This document shows positions 26,189 through 33,686 of a DNA stretch of 39,435 nucleotides, one piece after another. Positions within the stretch are counted from its first letter, which is position 1, and every line of letters begins with the position of its first letter. The stretch spans positions 29,820 to 69,254 of the forward strand of contig NZ_JALHLF010000002.1 in NCBI RefSeq assembly GCF_022832435.1, read 5' to 3'. The DNA comes from Novosphingobium organovorum. GTDB lineage: Bacteria; Pseudomonadota; Alphaproteobacteria; Sphingomonadales; Sphingomonadaceae. The notes under the pieces are model-generated. The model did not search any database. It saw only the letters and a list, made by a program, of their open reading frames with translations, and was not told the DNA's origin. The position numbers were made by a program, and so were the translations under genes.

Positions 26189-26637
26189 TTCGTTTCGGCC
26201 ACCACCTGACGCGCCTGTTCCCCGGTCATGTCCTTCATTTCGCGCGGAACGTACTTTTCATCGTGCTTGGCCAGCAGATTGTCGGCCTCGAACGTGCCGT
26301 CGGGGCGCATGTGCCCTTCGGCGACGACCCCCGACCCCTCGACGAAGAGCGAGGGCACGATACCCTTGAACACCACGGGCACCGTGGCCTTGCCATCGCC
26401 GACCACGAAAGCGATCGTCACACCGTCGGGCATCGTCTTGATCGAGCCTTTCTCGACCATGCCGCCAAGGCGCACCCCGCGCGAGGGCGCGGGCGGATTG
26501 GCGGTAATCTCGGCCGGGACATAGAAATAGCTCGCCTGGTTGCGCAGCGCCCAGGCGGCCAGCAACGCGGCCCCCACGAGCACCACCAGCGCGATGACCA
26601 GCAGCACGAGCCGCTGATGCTTTGCCTTGATTGCCAT
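26185..26637 (-). CDS. ccmE: Haem chaperone CcmE
   Basis: This 150-residue protein has an N-terminal membrane anchor (about 8-31) and a periplasmic OB-fold. His125 in LLAKHDEKYVP is the residue that binds haem covalently in this family, with Tyr129 as likely axial ligand. It carries haem from CcmC to CcmF. It starts 4 bp after ccmD and overlaps ccmF by four bases. Confidence 0.97.
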   Translation of the reverse strand: MAIKAKHQRLVLLVIALVVLVGAALLAAWALRNQASYFYVPAEITANPPAPSRGVRLGGMVEKGSIKTMPDGVTIAFVVGDGKATVPVVFKGIVPSLFVEGSGVVAEGHMRPDGTFEADNLLAKHDEKYVPREMKDMTGEQARQVVAETK

Positions 26638-26641
26638 GCCC

Positions 26642-26782
26642 TTACCGCTTCCTTGCCGCGTCGCGGCGGCTTTCGGCGCGGCGCATCGTCATCAGCGCCC
26701 AGGCGATCATCGCGCTCGTGCCGCCAACACCGATCGCATAGGCCGCAATCACGTAGGGCCAGGCATCCATCGTTTCGCGCAT
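26642..26782 (-). CDS. ccmD: Haem exporter protein CcmD
   Basis: This 46-residue open frame between ccmC and ccmE encodes one membrane helix (about 8-31: DAWPYVIAAYAIGVGG then SAMIAWALMTMRR) and a basic, Arg-rich tail. This is the CcmD pattern: a tiny protein that helps release holo-CcmE from CcmABC. It starts three bases after the ccmC stop and ends four bases before ccmE. An internal ATG at codon 5 is an alternative start. Confidence 0.9.
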   Translation of the reverse strand: MRETMDAWPYVIAAYAIGVGGTSAMIAWALMTMRRAESRRDAARKR

Positions 26783-26785
26783 CGC

Positions 26786-27526
26786 TCAGTTCCCCTCGGC
26801 CATGGCCTTGCGGCGCAGCCGCGCCTCGGCCTGCTGGTTGGCCAGAATGGCCCGCATCCGCGCCATCACCACGCCCGCAAAGATCAGCGTGAAGCCAAGC
26901 ATCGCGATCAGCAGCGGCCACAGGAAAGCCCCCGACATGGCCGAACCGCCGGTGGTGATGCTGGGCGGCTGGTGCTGGCTGTTCCACCAGATTACCGAAT
27001 AGTGGATGATCGGGATGTTAACCGCGCCGACCAGCCCGAAGATCGCCGGAGCCCGCAGCGCGCCCGAACCCTCCCCGCCATCGGCCGCCTCGCTCGCCTG
27101 CGACAGCGCCATCCAGCCAAAGTAGAGAAACAGCAGGACCAGCATCGAGGTCAACCGCCCATCCCACACCCACCATGTCCCCCAGGCCGGGCGGCCCCAA
27201 AGCGAACCGGTGATGAGGCAGATGGCGGTAAACACCGCACCGGGCACGGCGCAGGCGCGCGCGGCGATCCCGGCGAGCGGATGGCGCCAGACCAGTTCGG
27301 TAAAGCTTGCCGCGGCAATCCCCATCCAGCCCGACATGCCCAGCCAGGCGGCGGGTACGTGCAGGTAGACGATGCGCACCGTCTGCCCCTGCAACCGCTC
27401 GGCCGGCGCCACGAACAGGCCCCAGGACAGGGCAGCGAAAGCGATGGCGATGCCCGCGACCAGACACACCGGCATCAACCAGCGAGCCAGGCGCAAGAAA
27501 CGGGCAGGATTGGCAAAACCGTGCAT
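26786..27526 (-). CDS. ccmC: Haem transporter/handling protein CcmC
   Basis: This 246-residue protein has about six membrane helices. The WWD haem motif WGTWWVWDGRLTS begins at Trp115, and periplasmic histidines His56 (VYLHVPAAW) and His175 (IPIIHYSVIWW) flank it. CcmC loads haem onto CcmE. It is the first gene of the run ccmC-D-E-F-G-H-I; ccmA and ccmB, the ATPase and its membrane partner, are not in this window and must lie elsewhere if present. A hairpin and tRNA-His lie upstream on the same strand. Confidence 0.96.
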   Translation of the reverse strand: MHGFANPARFLRLARWLMPVCLVAGIAIAFAALSWGLFVAPAERLQGQTVRIVYLHVPAAWLGMSGWMGIAAASFTELVWRHPLAGIAARACAVPGAVFTAICLITGSLWGRPAWGTWWVWDGRLTSMLVLLFLYFGWMALSQASEAADGGEGSGALRAPAIFGLVGAVNIPIIHYSVIWWNSQHQPPSITTGGSAMSGAFLWPLLIAMLGFTLIFAGVVMARMRAILANQQAEARLRRKAMAEGN

Positions 27527-27573
27527 GATGCGGGCTTTCTAAAGACCGCGACGAAAGGAGCAAGAGGCTCGAC

Positions 27574-27592
27574 GAAAAGCGCAACGCTTTTC
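27574..27592 (-). terminator. Hairpin between tRNA-His and ccmC
   Basis: GAAAAGCG and CGCTTTTC form a perfect eight-pair stem with a three-base loop, 46 bp past the tRNA-His 3' end and before ccmC. The T4 run is within the stem. A terminator of the tRNA transcript is the likeliest role. Confidence 0.5.
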
Positions 27593-27637
27593 AGTGCCCT
27601 ATTGGTCCAAAGCATCAGATGCAAAAGGGGGGAAGAA

Positions 27638-27715
27638 TGGGGCGATTGATGGGATTCGAACCCACGACCTCCGGTACCACAAACCGGCGCTCTAACCAAC
27701 TGAGCTACAATCGCC
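27638..27715 (-). tRNA. tRNA-His (anticodon GTG)
   Basis: On the minus strand this 78-nt gene folds as a cloverleaf with anticodon stem CCGGT/ACCGG and loop TTGTGGT, anticodon GTG. The extra 5' G (G-1, position 27715) opposite C73, the identity element of tRNA-His, is encoded, as is the 3' CCA (27638-27640). The T arm contains GGTTCGAATCC. It is upstream of the ccm operon and divergent from the oxygenase gene. Confidence 0.96.
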
Positions 27716-27895
27716 ACACAGCCCGGCGTGGACTGGCCACGCTGCGGGAAAGCCGCCTCGATGCGTTCGTGCGAGCGTCATCAGTGCGGGAGCGCGCCTT
27801 TGCACAAGGATGAGCGACTTGCCAAGCGAAAAAAGCGCCTCCTGCAAAAACAGGTGCGATTTTCTTGTGTCGGCACCGGGGCTAACCTTGTGCGC

Positions 27896-28528
27896 ATGAC
27901 CTTTCGCAGCGAATCGTACCCCGTTCCGATCCAGGCCCATCCTGAAGCGCGCGCGCTCGCCTCGGCACGAATCGAAATGTACACGCTGCCCGGTTTTCTC
28001 AACGCACAGGAATGCGCCGGACTGATCGCACGGATCGAGGCGCATCATCGCCCCTCGACGATCACCGGCTACAGCGGCGACGATGCCTTTCGCACCAGTT
28101 CGACCTGCGACCTGCCCGCCAGCGACCCACTGGTGGCCCGCGTGCGCCAGAGGCTCTGCGCGTTGGCCGGGTGCCCCGAAAGCCACGCCGAACCGCTTCA
28201 GGGCCAACGCTACGCGATCGACCAGGAGTTCAAGGCACACACCGACTATTTCGAGCCCGACCGCCCCGAATTCGCGCAATACTGCTCCCACGCAGGGCAG
28301 CGGACCTGGACCTACATGGTCTATCTGAACGCCGTCGACGCGGGCGGCGCAACCCGCTTCAAGGTGCTCGAACGCATCATCCAGCCCGAAACGGGCAAGC
28401 TGGTGTGTTGGAACAACCAGCGCCCCGATGGTTCGCCCAACGCAGCAACGCTGCACCACGCCATGAAGGTGCGCAGCGGGCGCAAGTACATCATCACCCA
28501 GTGGTTTCGCGAACGCGCCTGGGGCTAG
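27896..28528 (+). CDS. 2-oxoglutarate/Fe(II) oxygenase, prolyl-4-hydroxylase-like
   Basis: This 210-residue protein matches the P4Hc type: LQGQRYAIDQEFKAHTDYFE holds the first two iron ligands His115 and Asp117, TYMVYLNAVDAGGATRF is the core strand region, His188 (LHHAMKV) is the third ligand and Lys197 in GRKYIITQWF binds 2-oxoglutarate. Bacterial relatives hydroxylate proline or other residues in proteins; the target is unknown. The ATG at 27896 is chosen because the open frame upstream runs over the tRNA region without protein-like sequence. No clear ribosome site is seen; a GTG lies two codons upstream. Confidence 0.88.
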   Translation: MTFRSESYPVPIQAHPEARALASARIEMYTLPGFLNAQECAGLIARIEAHHRPSTITGYSGDDAFRTSSTCDLPASDPLVARVRQRLCALAGCPESHAEPLQGQRYAIDQEFKAHTDYFEPDRPEFAQYCSHAGQRTWTYMVYLNAVDAGGATRFKVLERIIQPETGKLVCWNNQRPDGSPNAATLHHAMKVRSGRKYIITQWFRERAWG

Positions 28529-28553
28529 AGCCTTTTTCCGGTCAGGCAAAAAC

Positions 28554-28617
28554 ATCGGACGGTTCCAAAAGTGCGCCAAGACAAAGGCCCGGAGCGGCCT
28601 AGCGGCTCCCGTCCGAT
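28554..28617. repeat. Nested inverted repeat in the 28529-28823 intergenic region
   Basis: ATCGGACGG (28554-28562) is perfectly inverted as CCGTCCGAT (28609-28617). Inside the right part a second stem GGAGC/GCTCC (28591-28595 with 28605-28609) is present; the two cannot fully co-exist at position 28609. It follows the oxygenase stop by 25 bp and may form a 3' structure or mark an extragenic palindrome. No T-run follows. Confidence 0.5.
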
Positions 28618-28639
28618 CGAAAGCCCTCCAGCACCACCC

Positions 28640-28666
28640 CCTTCGCGCGCCGCCCTTCGCGCGCCT
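28640..28666. repeat. Two-copy 13-bp direct repeat
   Basis: CCCTTCGCGCGCC occurs at 28640-28652 and again at 28654-28666, a 14-bp period with one G between. A small hairpin TCGCT-TCGC-AGCGA follows at once. No gene is seen in this stretch; the role is unknown. Confidence 0.6.
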
Positions 28667-28823
28667 CGCTTCGCAGCGACCATCAGGGCATCGCCCGAGG
28701 CAATCCTTAACGCGGCTCTCGCCCGGCGCGCGCGATAACCGGACCAGGGCGTTTTTTCCGAGTCACTTCGTGTTCCACTGCCATCGAAAAGCGCTCCACA
28801 ACCCCGACAGGAGCACCCGACCG

Positions 28824-29195
28824 GTGAGCCAACGCCTGGCCCGACTGCCTTCCATCCACACGCTCAAGCCCGCCGAGCGGCGCCGCGAGGGGCGTCACCC
28901 CAGCCGCCATGGCGTCGTCGTGCGCTGCGACGCCGCACTGCGCGGTTCGGCCTGGCTGATCGACATTTCGCCCTATGGCTGCGCGCTGTGGGGGCGCGGC
29001 CTCGCGCTGCGCTGCGGCGTCGTCGTCACCCTGCGCCCGATCGAGGCGCCCCACAGCGCAGAAACCGATCTGGACGCCATCGTGCGCTGGATTCGCGAGG
29101 ACACTGCGGGTCTCGAATTCCTGCGTCCGCTAACCGGCTCGGCCAAACGCCCGGCCGCCGTGTGGCAGGCCATCGTCAGCGAGAGCCCCCCCTGA
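28824..29195 (+). CDS. PilZ domain protein (putative c-di-GMP receptor)
   Basis: This 123-residue protein is essentially one PilZ domain. The c-di-GMP-binding elements are visible: the R-x3-R switch in RREGRHPSR (Arg20, Arg24) and the [D/N]-x-S-x2-G motif in DISPYGCAL (Asp47, Ser49, Gly52). No output domain, signal peptide or membrane helix is present, so it probably acts by binding a partner. The start is GTG at 28824 with AGGAG 10 nt upstream; no in-frame ATG is available. With the GGDEF-EAL enzyme 13 kb away, both ends of a c-di-GMP circuit occur in the window, but nothing links them directly. Confidence 0.82.
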   Translation: MSQRLARLPSIHTLKPAERRREGRHPSRHGVVVRCDAALRGSAWLIDISPYGCALWGRGLALRCGVVVTLRPIEAPHSAETDLDAIVRWIREDTAGLEFLRPLTGSAKRPAAVWQAIVSESPP

Positions 29196-29219
29196 CCCGC
29201 CCCGAACAGCCCCAAAACG

Positions 29220-29244
29220 AAAAAAAGGCGGCCCGAAGACCGCC
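29220..29244 (-). terminator. Intrinsic terminator of rpmE with UUCG tetraloop
   Basis: On the minus strand GGCGGTC-TTCG-GGCCGCC, a seven-pair stem (one G-U) closed by a C(UUCG)G tetraloop, is followed directly by seven T. It starts 33 bp after the rpmE stop. This is a textbook intrinsic terminator. Confidence 0.93.
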
Positions 29245-29277
29245 CTTTCCCGAATTCGTGTCTGGCGAAACGCCCGC

Positions 29278-29505
29278 TCACTTCTTGTTGAGCGAGAGAC
29301 CACCGAAACGCTTGTTGAACTGGGCAACGCGGCCGCCTTCGTTGACGCGCTGCTGACCACCGGTCCAGGCCGGGTGCGTGGTGGGATCGACGTCGAGGAC
29401 GAGCGTGTCACCTTCCGAGCCCCAGGTCGAACGGGTCTGGAACGTGCTGCCATCGGTCATCTGCACGGTGATCATGTGGTAGTCGGGATGCGTATCGGCC
29501 TTCAT
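29278..29505 (-). CDS. rpmE: 50S ribosomal protein L31
   Basis: This 75-residue protein has the L31 pattern: [46 protein letters not shown] and [12 protein letters not shown]. The zinc-binding cysteines of type A L31 are missing, as is usual in alphaproteobacteria, so it is the cysteine-free form. It sits in the large ribosomal subunit near the central protuberance. AGAGAG before the ATG at 29505 is the ribosome site. It is separated from fabZ by 144 bp, which may contain its own promoter, and ends at a strong terminator. Confidence 0.96.
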   Translation of the reverse strand: MKADTHPDYHMITVQMTDGSTFQTRSTWGSEGDTLVLDVDPTTHPAWTGGQQRVNEGGRVAQFNKRFGGLSLNKK

Positions 29506-29649
29506 CGTCGTAATCTCTCTTGCATATGGCCGGTTCCGACCGGCCTGCCTAGGAAAGCGGGGCGCTTACAGCGAACCGCGCAAAATAGCAAGCCCTACCC
29601 GCTCCGCCGCGACCACCAGAGCCGCGTGCGCAAACGGGCAGGTCCCGGA

Positions 29650-30102
29650 TCAGGCGTCGGCAATCATCGCGGTGAAGTTGACCTCGCAGGTCACCTTTCC
29701 ATCGATCGACGCCTTGCCCCAGAACTTGCACACCCGCGCGCGCTTCTGAACGAAGCCGACCTTGAGGTCGAGCAGGTGGCCAGGCGTCACGGGCGAGCGG
29801 AACTTGGCTTCCTCGATCGCCATGAAGAACACCAGCTTGCCCGAACCCGCCAGGCCCAGAGTCTCGATCGCGAGGATACCGGCGGTCTGCGCGAGCGCCT
29901 CGATCTGGAGGACGCCGGGCATGATCGGACGACCGGGGAAATGGCCCTGGAAGAAATCCTCGTTGAAGCTCACAGCCTTGACCGCGTGGATCTCCTCCTC
30001 GTCGAAGGAGACGACGCGATCGACCAGCAGCATCGGATAGCGATGCGGCAGCGCCTCGAGAATCTTCGGGATGTCGTAGACCAGTTCGCCCGGTTCGCTC
30101 AT
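29650..30102 (-). CDS. fabZ: 3-hydroxyacyl-[acyl-carrier-protein] dehydratase FabZ
   Basis: This 150-residue hot-dog fold dehydratase has the active site His54 in [17 protein letters not shown] and Glu68 at the end of that block. The opening [22 protein letters not shown] is diagnostic. It dehydrates 3-hydroxyacyl-ACP in fatty-acid elongation. The ATG at 30102 is chosen over a TTG three codons earlier. In most Gram-negatives lpxD precedes and lpxA follows fabZ; neither is here. Confidence 0.96.
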   Translation of the reverse strand: MSEPGELVYDIPKILEALPHRYPMLLVDRVVSFDEEEIHAVKAVSFNEDFFQGHFPGRPIMPGVLQIEALAQTAGILAIETLGLAGSGKLVFFMAIEEAKFRSPVTPGHLLDLKVGFVQKRARVCKFWGKASIDGKVTCEVNFTAMIADA

Positions 30103-30137
30103 TTCACTCAACTTTCAGATAAGGTGTGATCGGTCGA

Positions 30138-30854
30138 TCAACGACCGGTCTGCTGAGCCGCACCGGCAGCCGGAGCAGCCTGGCCAGCGGCCGCGGCGCG
30201 ACGGGCGCGCTCTTCACGAACCTGGCGCGGTTCCCAGCCCTGCGGCGGAACGAGCTGCGCCGAGGGGATCGCCGTGTTCAGCTCGTTCAGGATATCCTGG
30301 TTGAGCGAATAGGCGCCGTTGGTCATCGCCAGCACTGCATCGGGGCTGAGCAGAAGGGTGATGCCCTTCTTTTCCATCGCATTCTTGATCGCGTCGTTCA
30401 GCTTGTCCTCGATCTGCTCGGAGACATAGGCGCGCGAGAGCGAAACCGGCGCGAGGATCTGCTGCAGTTCCTGCTGGCCCTGCTGCTGGATCTGCTGGAT
30501 CTGCTGGCCCTGCTGCTGGAGCGCGGCCTCATTCGGCTTCGCGGCCTGGCTATCGGTCTGGTACTTGGTGATCAGCGGCTGAAGCTGCGCCTCGATCGCC
30601 GCCTTGCGCGACTTGGCCTGATCGATCTGCGCCTTGTAGGTGGTCTCACGCTGCGTTTCGGCGGTCTTGAACGCGTTCGAGTTGGCGATGATCGCGTTGA
30701 AATCGGCGACGCCGATCCCGGCGACGACCGAACCCGTGGGCGCTGCAGGAGCGGCGGGAGCAGCAGCGGCCTTGGCGTTTGCAACCATCGGGCTGGCCGC
30801 CGCGGCGAGAGCAAGGCCTGCGACCAGAGCGGCGGACTTGATAGTCTTGTTCAT
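30138..30854 (-). CDS. OmpH/Skp-family periplasmic chaperone, Gln-rich
   Basis: This 238-residue protein has a signal peptide (about 1-27, ending VANA), an Ala/Pro-rich stretch, then the OmpH core: GIGVADFNAIIANSNAF, a long coiled-coil region (about 65-145) and a C-terminal strand region. The position right after bamA fits Skp, which escorts unfolded outer-membrane proteins through the periplasm. Unusual points are a Gln-rich segment in the coiled coil (about 113-135, QQQGQQIQQIQQQGQQ) and an Ala/Gln-rich end. The start shares one base with the bamA stop (TGATG). Confidence 0.88.
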   Translation of the reverse strand: MNKTIKSAALVAGLALAAAASPMVANAKAAAAPAAPAAPTGSVVAGIGVADFNAIIANSNAFKTAETQRETTYKAQIDQAKSRKAAIEAQLQPLITKYQTDSQAAKPNEAALQQQGQQIQQIQQQGQQELQQILAPVSLSRAYVSEQIEDKLNDAIKNAMEKKGITLLLSPDAVLAMTNGAYSLNQDILNELNTAIPSAQLVPPQGWEPRQVREERARRAAAAGQAAPAAGAAQQTGR

Positions 30855-33514
30855 CAGAATTGCGTTCCCACGTTGAATGTGAAGACCTTGGTGTCATCAC
30901 CCTTTTCCTTGAGGATGACCTTCGAAATATCGATGCGGAACGGGCCAAAGGGCGAGTTCCAGTTGACCCCGAAACCAACCGCGAGACGCGGCAGCCAGGT
31001 GTCACCGACATAGGACTCGGTGAAGTAGCTGGTGCTGCCCACCTTGGTGTTGGCAATGCCGTTGGTGGTCGAAGAAGTGGTCGTCGTGCTGGTGTAACCG
31101 CTCGAGGTGCCGTCGTTGACGTAATAGAGCTGGTTGCCGTCGGAATCGCGCGAACCGATGAAGCAGCCGTCCGAGCAATCGCTGGTGTCGGGCTTCTTGG
31201 TGCCCCAGACCGCGCCGACGTCGGCGAAGATCGAGGGACGCAGGCCCATCTCACGCGCACCCGAACCCAGCGGGATCTCCATTTCGGCGCGCCCCTTGTA
31301 GTAGTACTTGCCGCCCAGCGCGTCGTCCGAGGTGCTCGACACGGTCGAATCGTCGTCGACCGTCGAGCTGTAGTACTTGCGCAGCACGCGCGGGCCGACG
31401 CCGCGAATACCGAAGCCGCGCATGCTCGGCTCGCCGAGGTAGAAACGGTCGGTCAGGCGGACCGAATCGCCACCCCAGCCCTCGATCACACCGCCCTCGC
31501 CCTGCAGCGAGAAGATGAAGCCCTTGCCCAGCGGCCAGTACTTCGCCGCGTTGGCGCGCAGGCGCACGTACTTCACGTCGCCACCCAGGCCGGCAAGGTC
31601 CACGCTGATCTGCGCGGTCTCGCCCTTGGTCGGGCGCATGCGGTTGTCGAGCTTGTCGTAGACCAGCGAGAAGCCCAGGATCGAGCTGACGCGGTTGCCG
31701 ATGGCATCGCACAGGTAGCGGCCAGCACGCAGCGGATCGCAGGTCGAGTTGCCGTCGCTGTCGGTCGAGTAGAACTGGCTCTTGCTCAGCGAGACCTGGT
31801 CGTAGTTGAGCGTGTAGCGGCCGATCGCGGTGATGTACTCGGTGACCGGGACACCCGCGCGGACCTGGAAGCCCGTCGTGGTCTGCTCGTAGGTCGTGTT
31901 GCGGTCCGAGTTGTAGTAGTTGAAGTTGTTGTAGTCGCGCCGGTAGATGTCGACGCCGAGCGAGACGTTCTTGTCGAACAGGTAAGGCTCGACGAAGCTG
32001 GCCTGGACCGAGCGCGAGTACGACGAATAGCTGCCCGAAAGGCCCACCGTCTGGCCGCGGCCGCGGAAATTGTTCTGCTTGATCGAGGCCTGGAAGATGA
32101 AGCTTTCCAGGCTCGAGAAACCGGCCGAAAGCTGGAGTTCGCCGGTCGGCTTTTCCTCGACGTTGGCTTCGAGCACGATGCGGTCATCGGCATCGCCCGG
32201 CTTCTGCTCGACCTCGAACTTCTCCTGGAAGTAGCCGAGCGACTTGATGCGGTTGGTCGAACGCTTGACCTGCAGCGAGTTGAACGCATCGCCCTCGGCG
32301 AGACGGAACTCGCGGCGGATGACCTTGTCCTGAGTCAGCGTGTTGCCGTTGATGTCGATGCGCTGGACGTAGACGCGCGGCGCCTCGCGGATCACGAAGG
32401 TCAGCCCCATGGTGAGGTTGTCCTTGTCGCGATCGTACTGCGGGCGCACGTCGGCAAAAGCGTAACCGAACGCGCCGGCGGTCGTGTTGAGGTTGTCGAT
32501 GGTGTCTTCGACGAGCTTGGCGTTGTACCAGTCGCCCTTCTTCATCGGCAGGTTGGCCGACATCTTCTTGCTGTCGAAGTCGCGGATCTGGCTTTCGACC
32601 TTCACGTCCCCGAACTTGTAGCGCTTGCCCTCCTCGACCACGTAGGTGAGGATGAAGTCCTTCTTGTCCGGGGTCAGTTCGGCAACCGCCGAGACGACGC
32701 GGAAGTCGGCATAGCCCTGGGTCAGGTAGAACTGGCGCAGCTTCTGCTGGTCGAACGCCATGCGATCGGGATCGTAGCTGGTCGCCGAGGAAAACAGGCG
32801 GAAGAAGCGCGATTGCTTGGTCACCATCTGCGTGCGCAGCTCGGCGTCGGAAAATTCCTTGTTGCCGATGATGTTGATCTGGCGGACCTTGGACTTGTCG
32901 CCCTCGGTGATCTCGAACACGATGTCGACGCGGTTCTGATCGAGCGCCACCATCTTGGGTTCGACCGTCGCGGCGTAGCGGCCCTGGCGCTTGTAGAGCT
33001 CGATGATGCGCGCGACGTCGGCGCGGACCTTGGACCGGGTGAAGATCTGGCGCGCGGCCAGCTTGATCTCGGGCAGGATCTTGTCGTTCTTGATCCGCTT
33101 GTTGCCTTCGAGAATGATGCGGTTGATGACCGGGTTTTCCTGCACCGTGATGACCACGTTGCCATCGGTGTTGGTCACCTCGACGTTCTTGAACAGCTCG
33201 GTCGCGTAGAGATCCTTGAGCGCGGCGTCGGCGGCGGTCTTGGTGTAAGGCTGGCCGACGCGAAGCTTGGTGTAGGACAGCACGGTCTGCTGCTCGAGAC
33301 GCTCGGCACCGGCAACGGTCAGCGAGGTGATCGGCGGGCCGGCCGGCTCGGCGGGAGCGGCCTGCTCGGTGGGAGCGGCCTGCTGCGTTTCGCCGGGGCC
33401 CGCGCCATCCTGGTCCTGTGCGAACGCCGACATGGGCAAACCCGCAAGGATCGTGGTCCCAAGGAGGACGGCCGCGACGTGCGACGAGCGGCGAGCCTCA
33501 GTGCTGCGAACCAT
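30854..33514 (-). CDS. bamA: Outer membrane protein assembly factor BamA
   Basis: This ~886-residue Omp85 protein has a signal peptide (MVRSTEARRSSHVAAVLLG to SAFA), a ~40-residue Ala/Pro/Gln-rich linker, five POTRA repeats (to about residue 440) and a C-terminal beta-barrel. The barrel holds the conserved MRGFGIRG motif (loop 6) and ends in FNVGTQF with the final aromatic residue. It folds and inserts outer-membrane proteins. In-frame ATG codons at 33529 and 33526 are alternative starts; 33514 has GGGA at good spacing. Two cysteine pairs and a Ser/Thr-rich loop lie in barrel loops. It is followed at once by ompH. Confidence 0.95.
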   Translation of the reverse strand: MVRSTEARRSSHVAAVLLGTTILAGLPMSAFAQDQDGAGPGETQQAAPTEQAAPAEPAGPPITSLTVAGAERLEQQTVLSYTKLRVGQPYTKTAADAALKDLYATELFKNVEVTNTDGNVVITVQENPVINRIILEGNKRIKNDKILPEIKLAARQIFTRSKVRADVARIIELYKRQGRYAATVEPKMVALDQNRVDIVFEITEGDKSKVRQINIIGNKEFSDAELRTQMVTKQSRFFRLFSSATSYDPDRMAFDQQKLRQFYLTQGYADFRVVSAVAELTPDKKDFILTYVVEEGKRYKFGDVKVESQIRDFDSKKMSANLPMKKGDWYNAKLVEDTIDNLNTTAGAFGYAFADVRPQYDRDKDNLTMGLTFVIREAPRVYVQRIDINGNTLTQDKVIRREFRLAEGDAFNSLQVKRSTNRIKSLGYFQEKFEVEQKPGDADDRIVLEANVEEKPTGELQLSAGFSSLESFIFQASIKQNNFRGRGQTVGLSGSYSSYSRSVQASFVEPYLFDKNVSLGVDIYRRDYNNFNYYNSDRNTTYEQTTTGFQVRAGVPVTEYITAIGRYTLNYDQVSLSKSQFYSTDSDGNSTCDPLRAGRYLCDAIGNRVSSILGFSLVYDKLDNRMRPTKGETAQISVDLAGLGGDVKYVRLRANAAKYWPLGKGFIFSLQGEGGVIEGWGGDSVRLTDRFYLGEPSMRGFGIRGVGPRVLRKYYSSTVDDDSTVSSTSDDALGGKYYYKGRAEMEIPLGSGAREMGLRPSIFADVGAVWGTKKPDTSDCSDGCFIGSRDSDGNQLYYVNDGTSSGYTSTTTTSSTTNGIANTKVGSTSYFTESYVGDTWLPRLAVGFGVNWNSPFGPFRIDISKVILKEKGDDTKVFTFNVGTQF

Positions 33515-33686
33515 TTCCAATCCCATCATTTGCAAGCAATTTCCCGATAGTCGCTTTCGCGAGCCTATTAAACACCCGCAGGTTCGCACCAAAACCTGCG
33601 CAAGACCGCAGCCATCTGCCCGATGGACGCCGTCCGATCAAGCAGCCAAACTTGGCAACACTAAGATCCCAGAAAATTTTTCCCGC

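Noticed and set aside
30470..30535. CTGCTGCTG-type tandem repeat resembling a microsatellite
   Set aside because: It is the codon repeat of the Gln-rich coiled coil of the OmpH protein and is explained by coding sequence.
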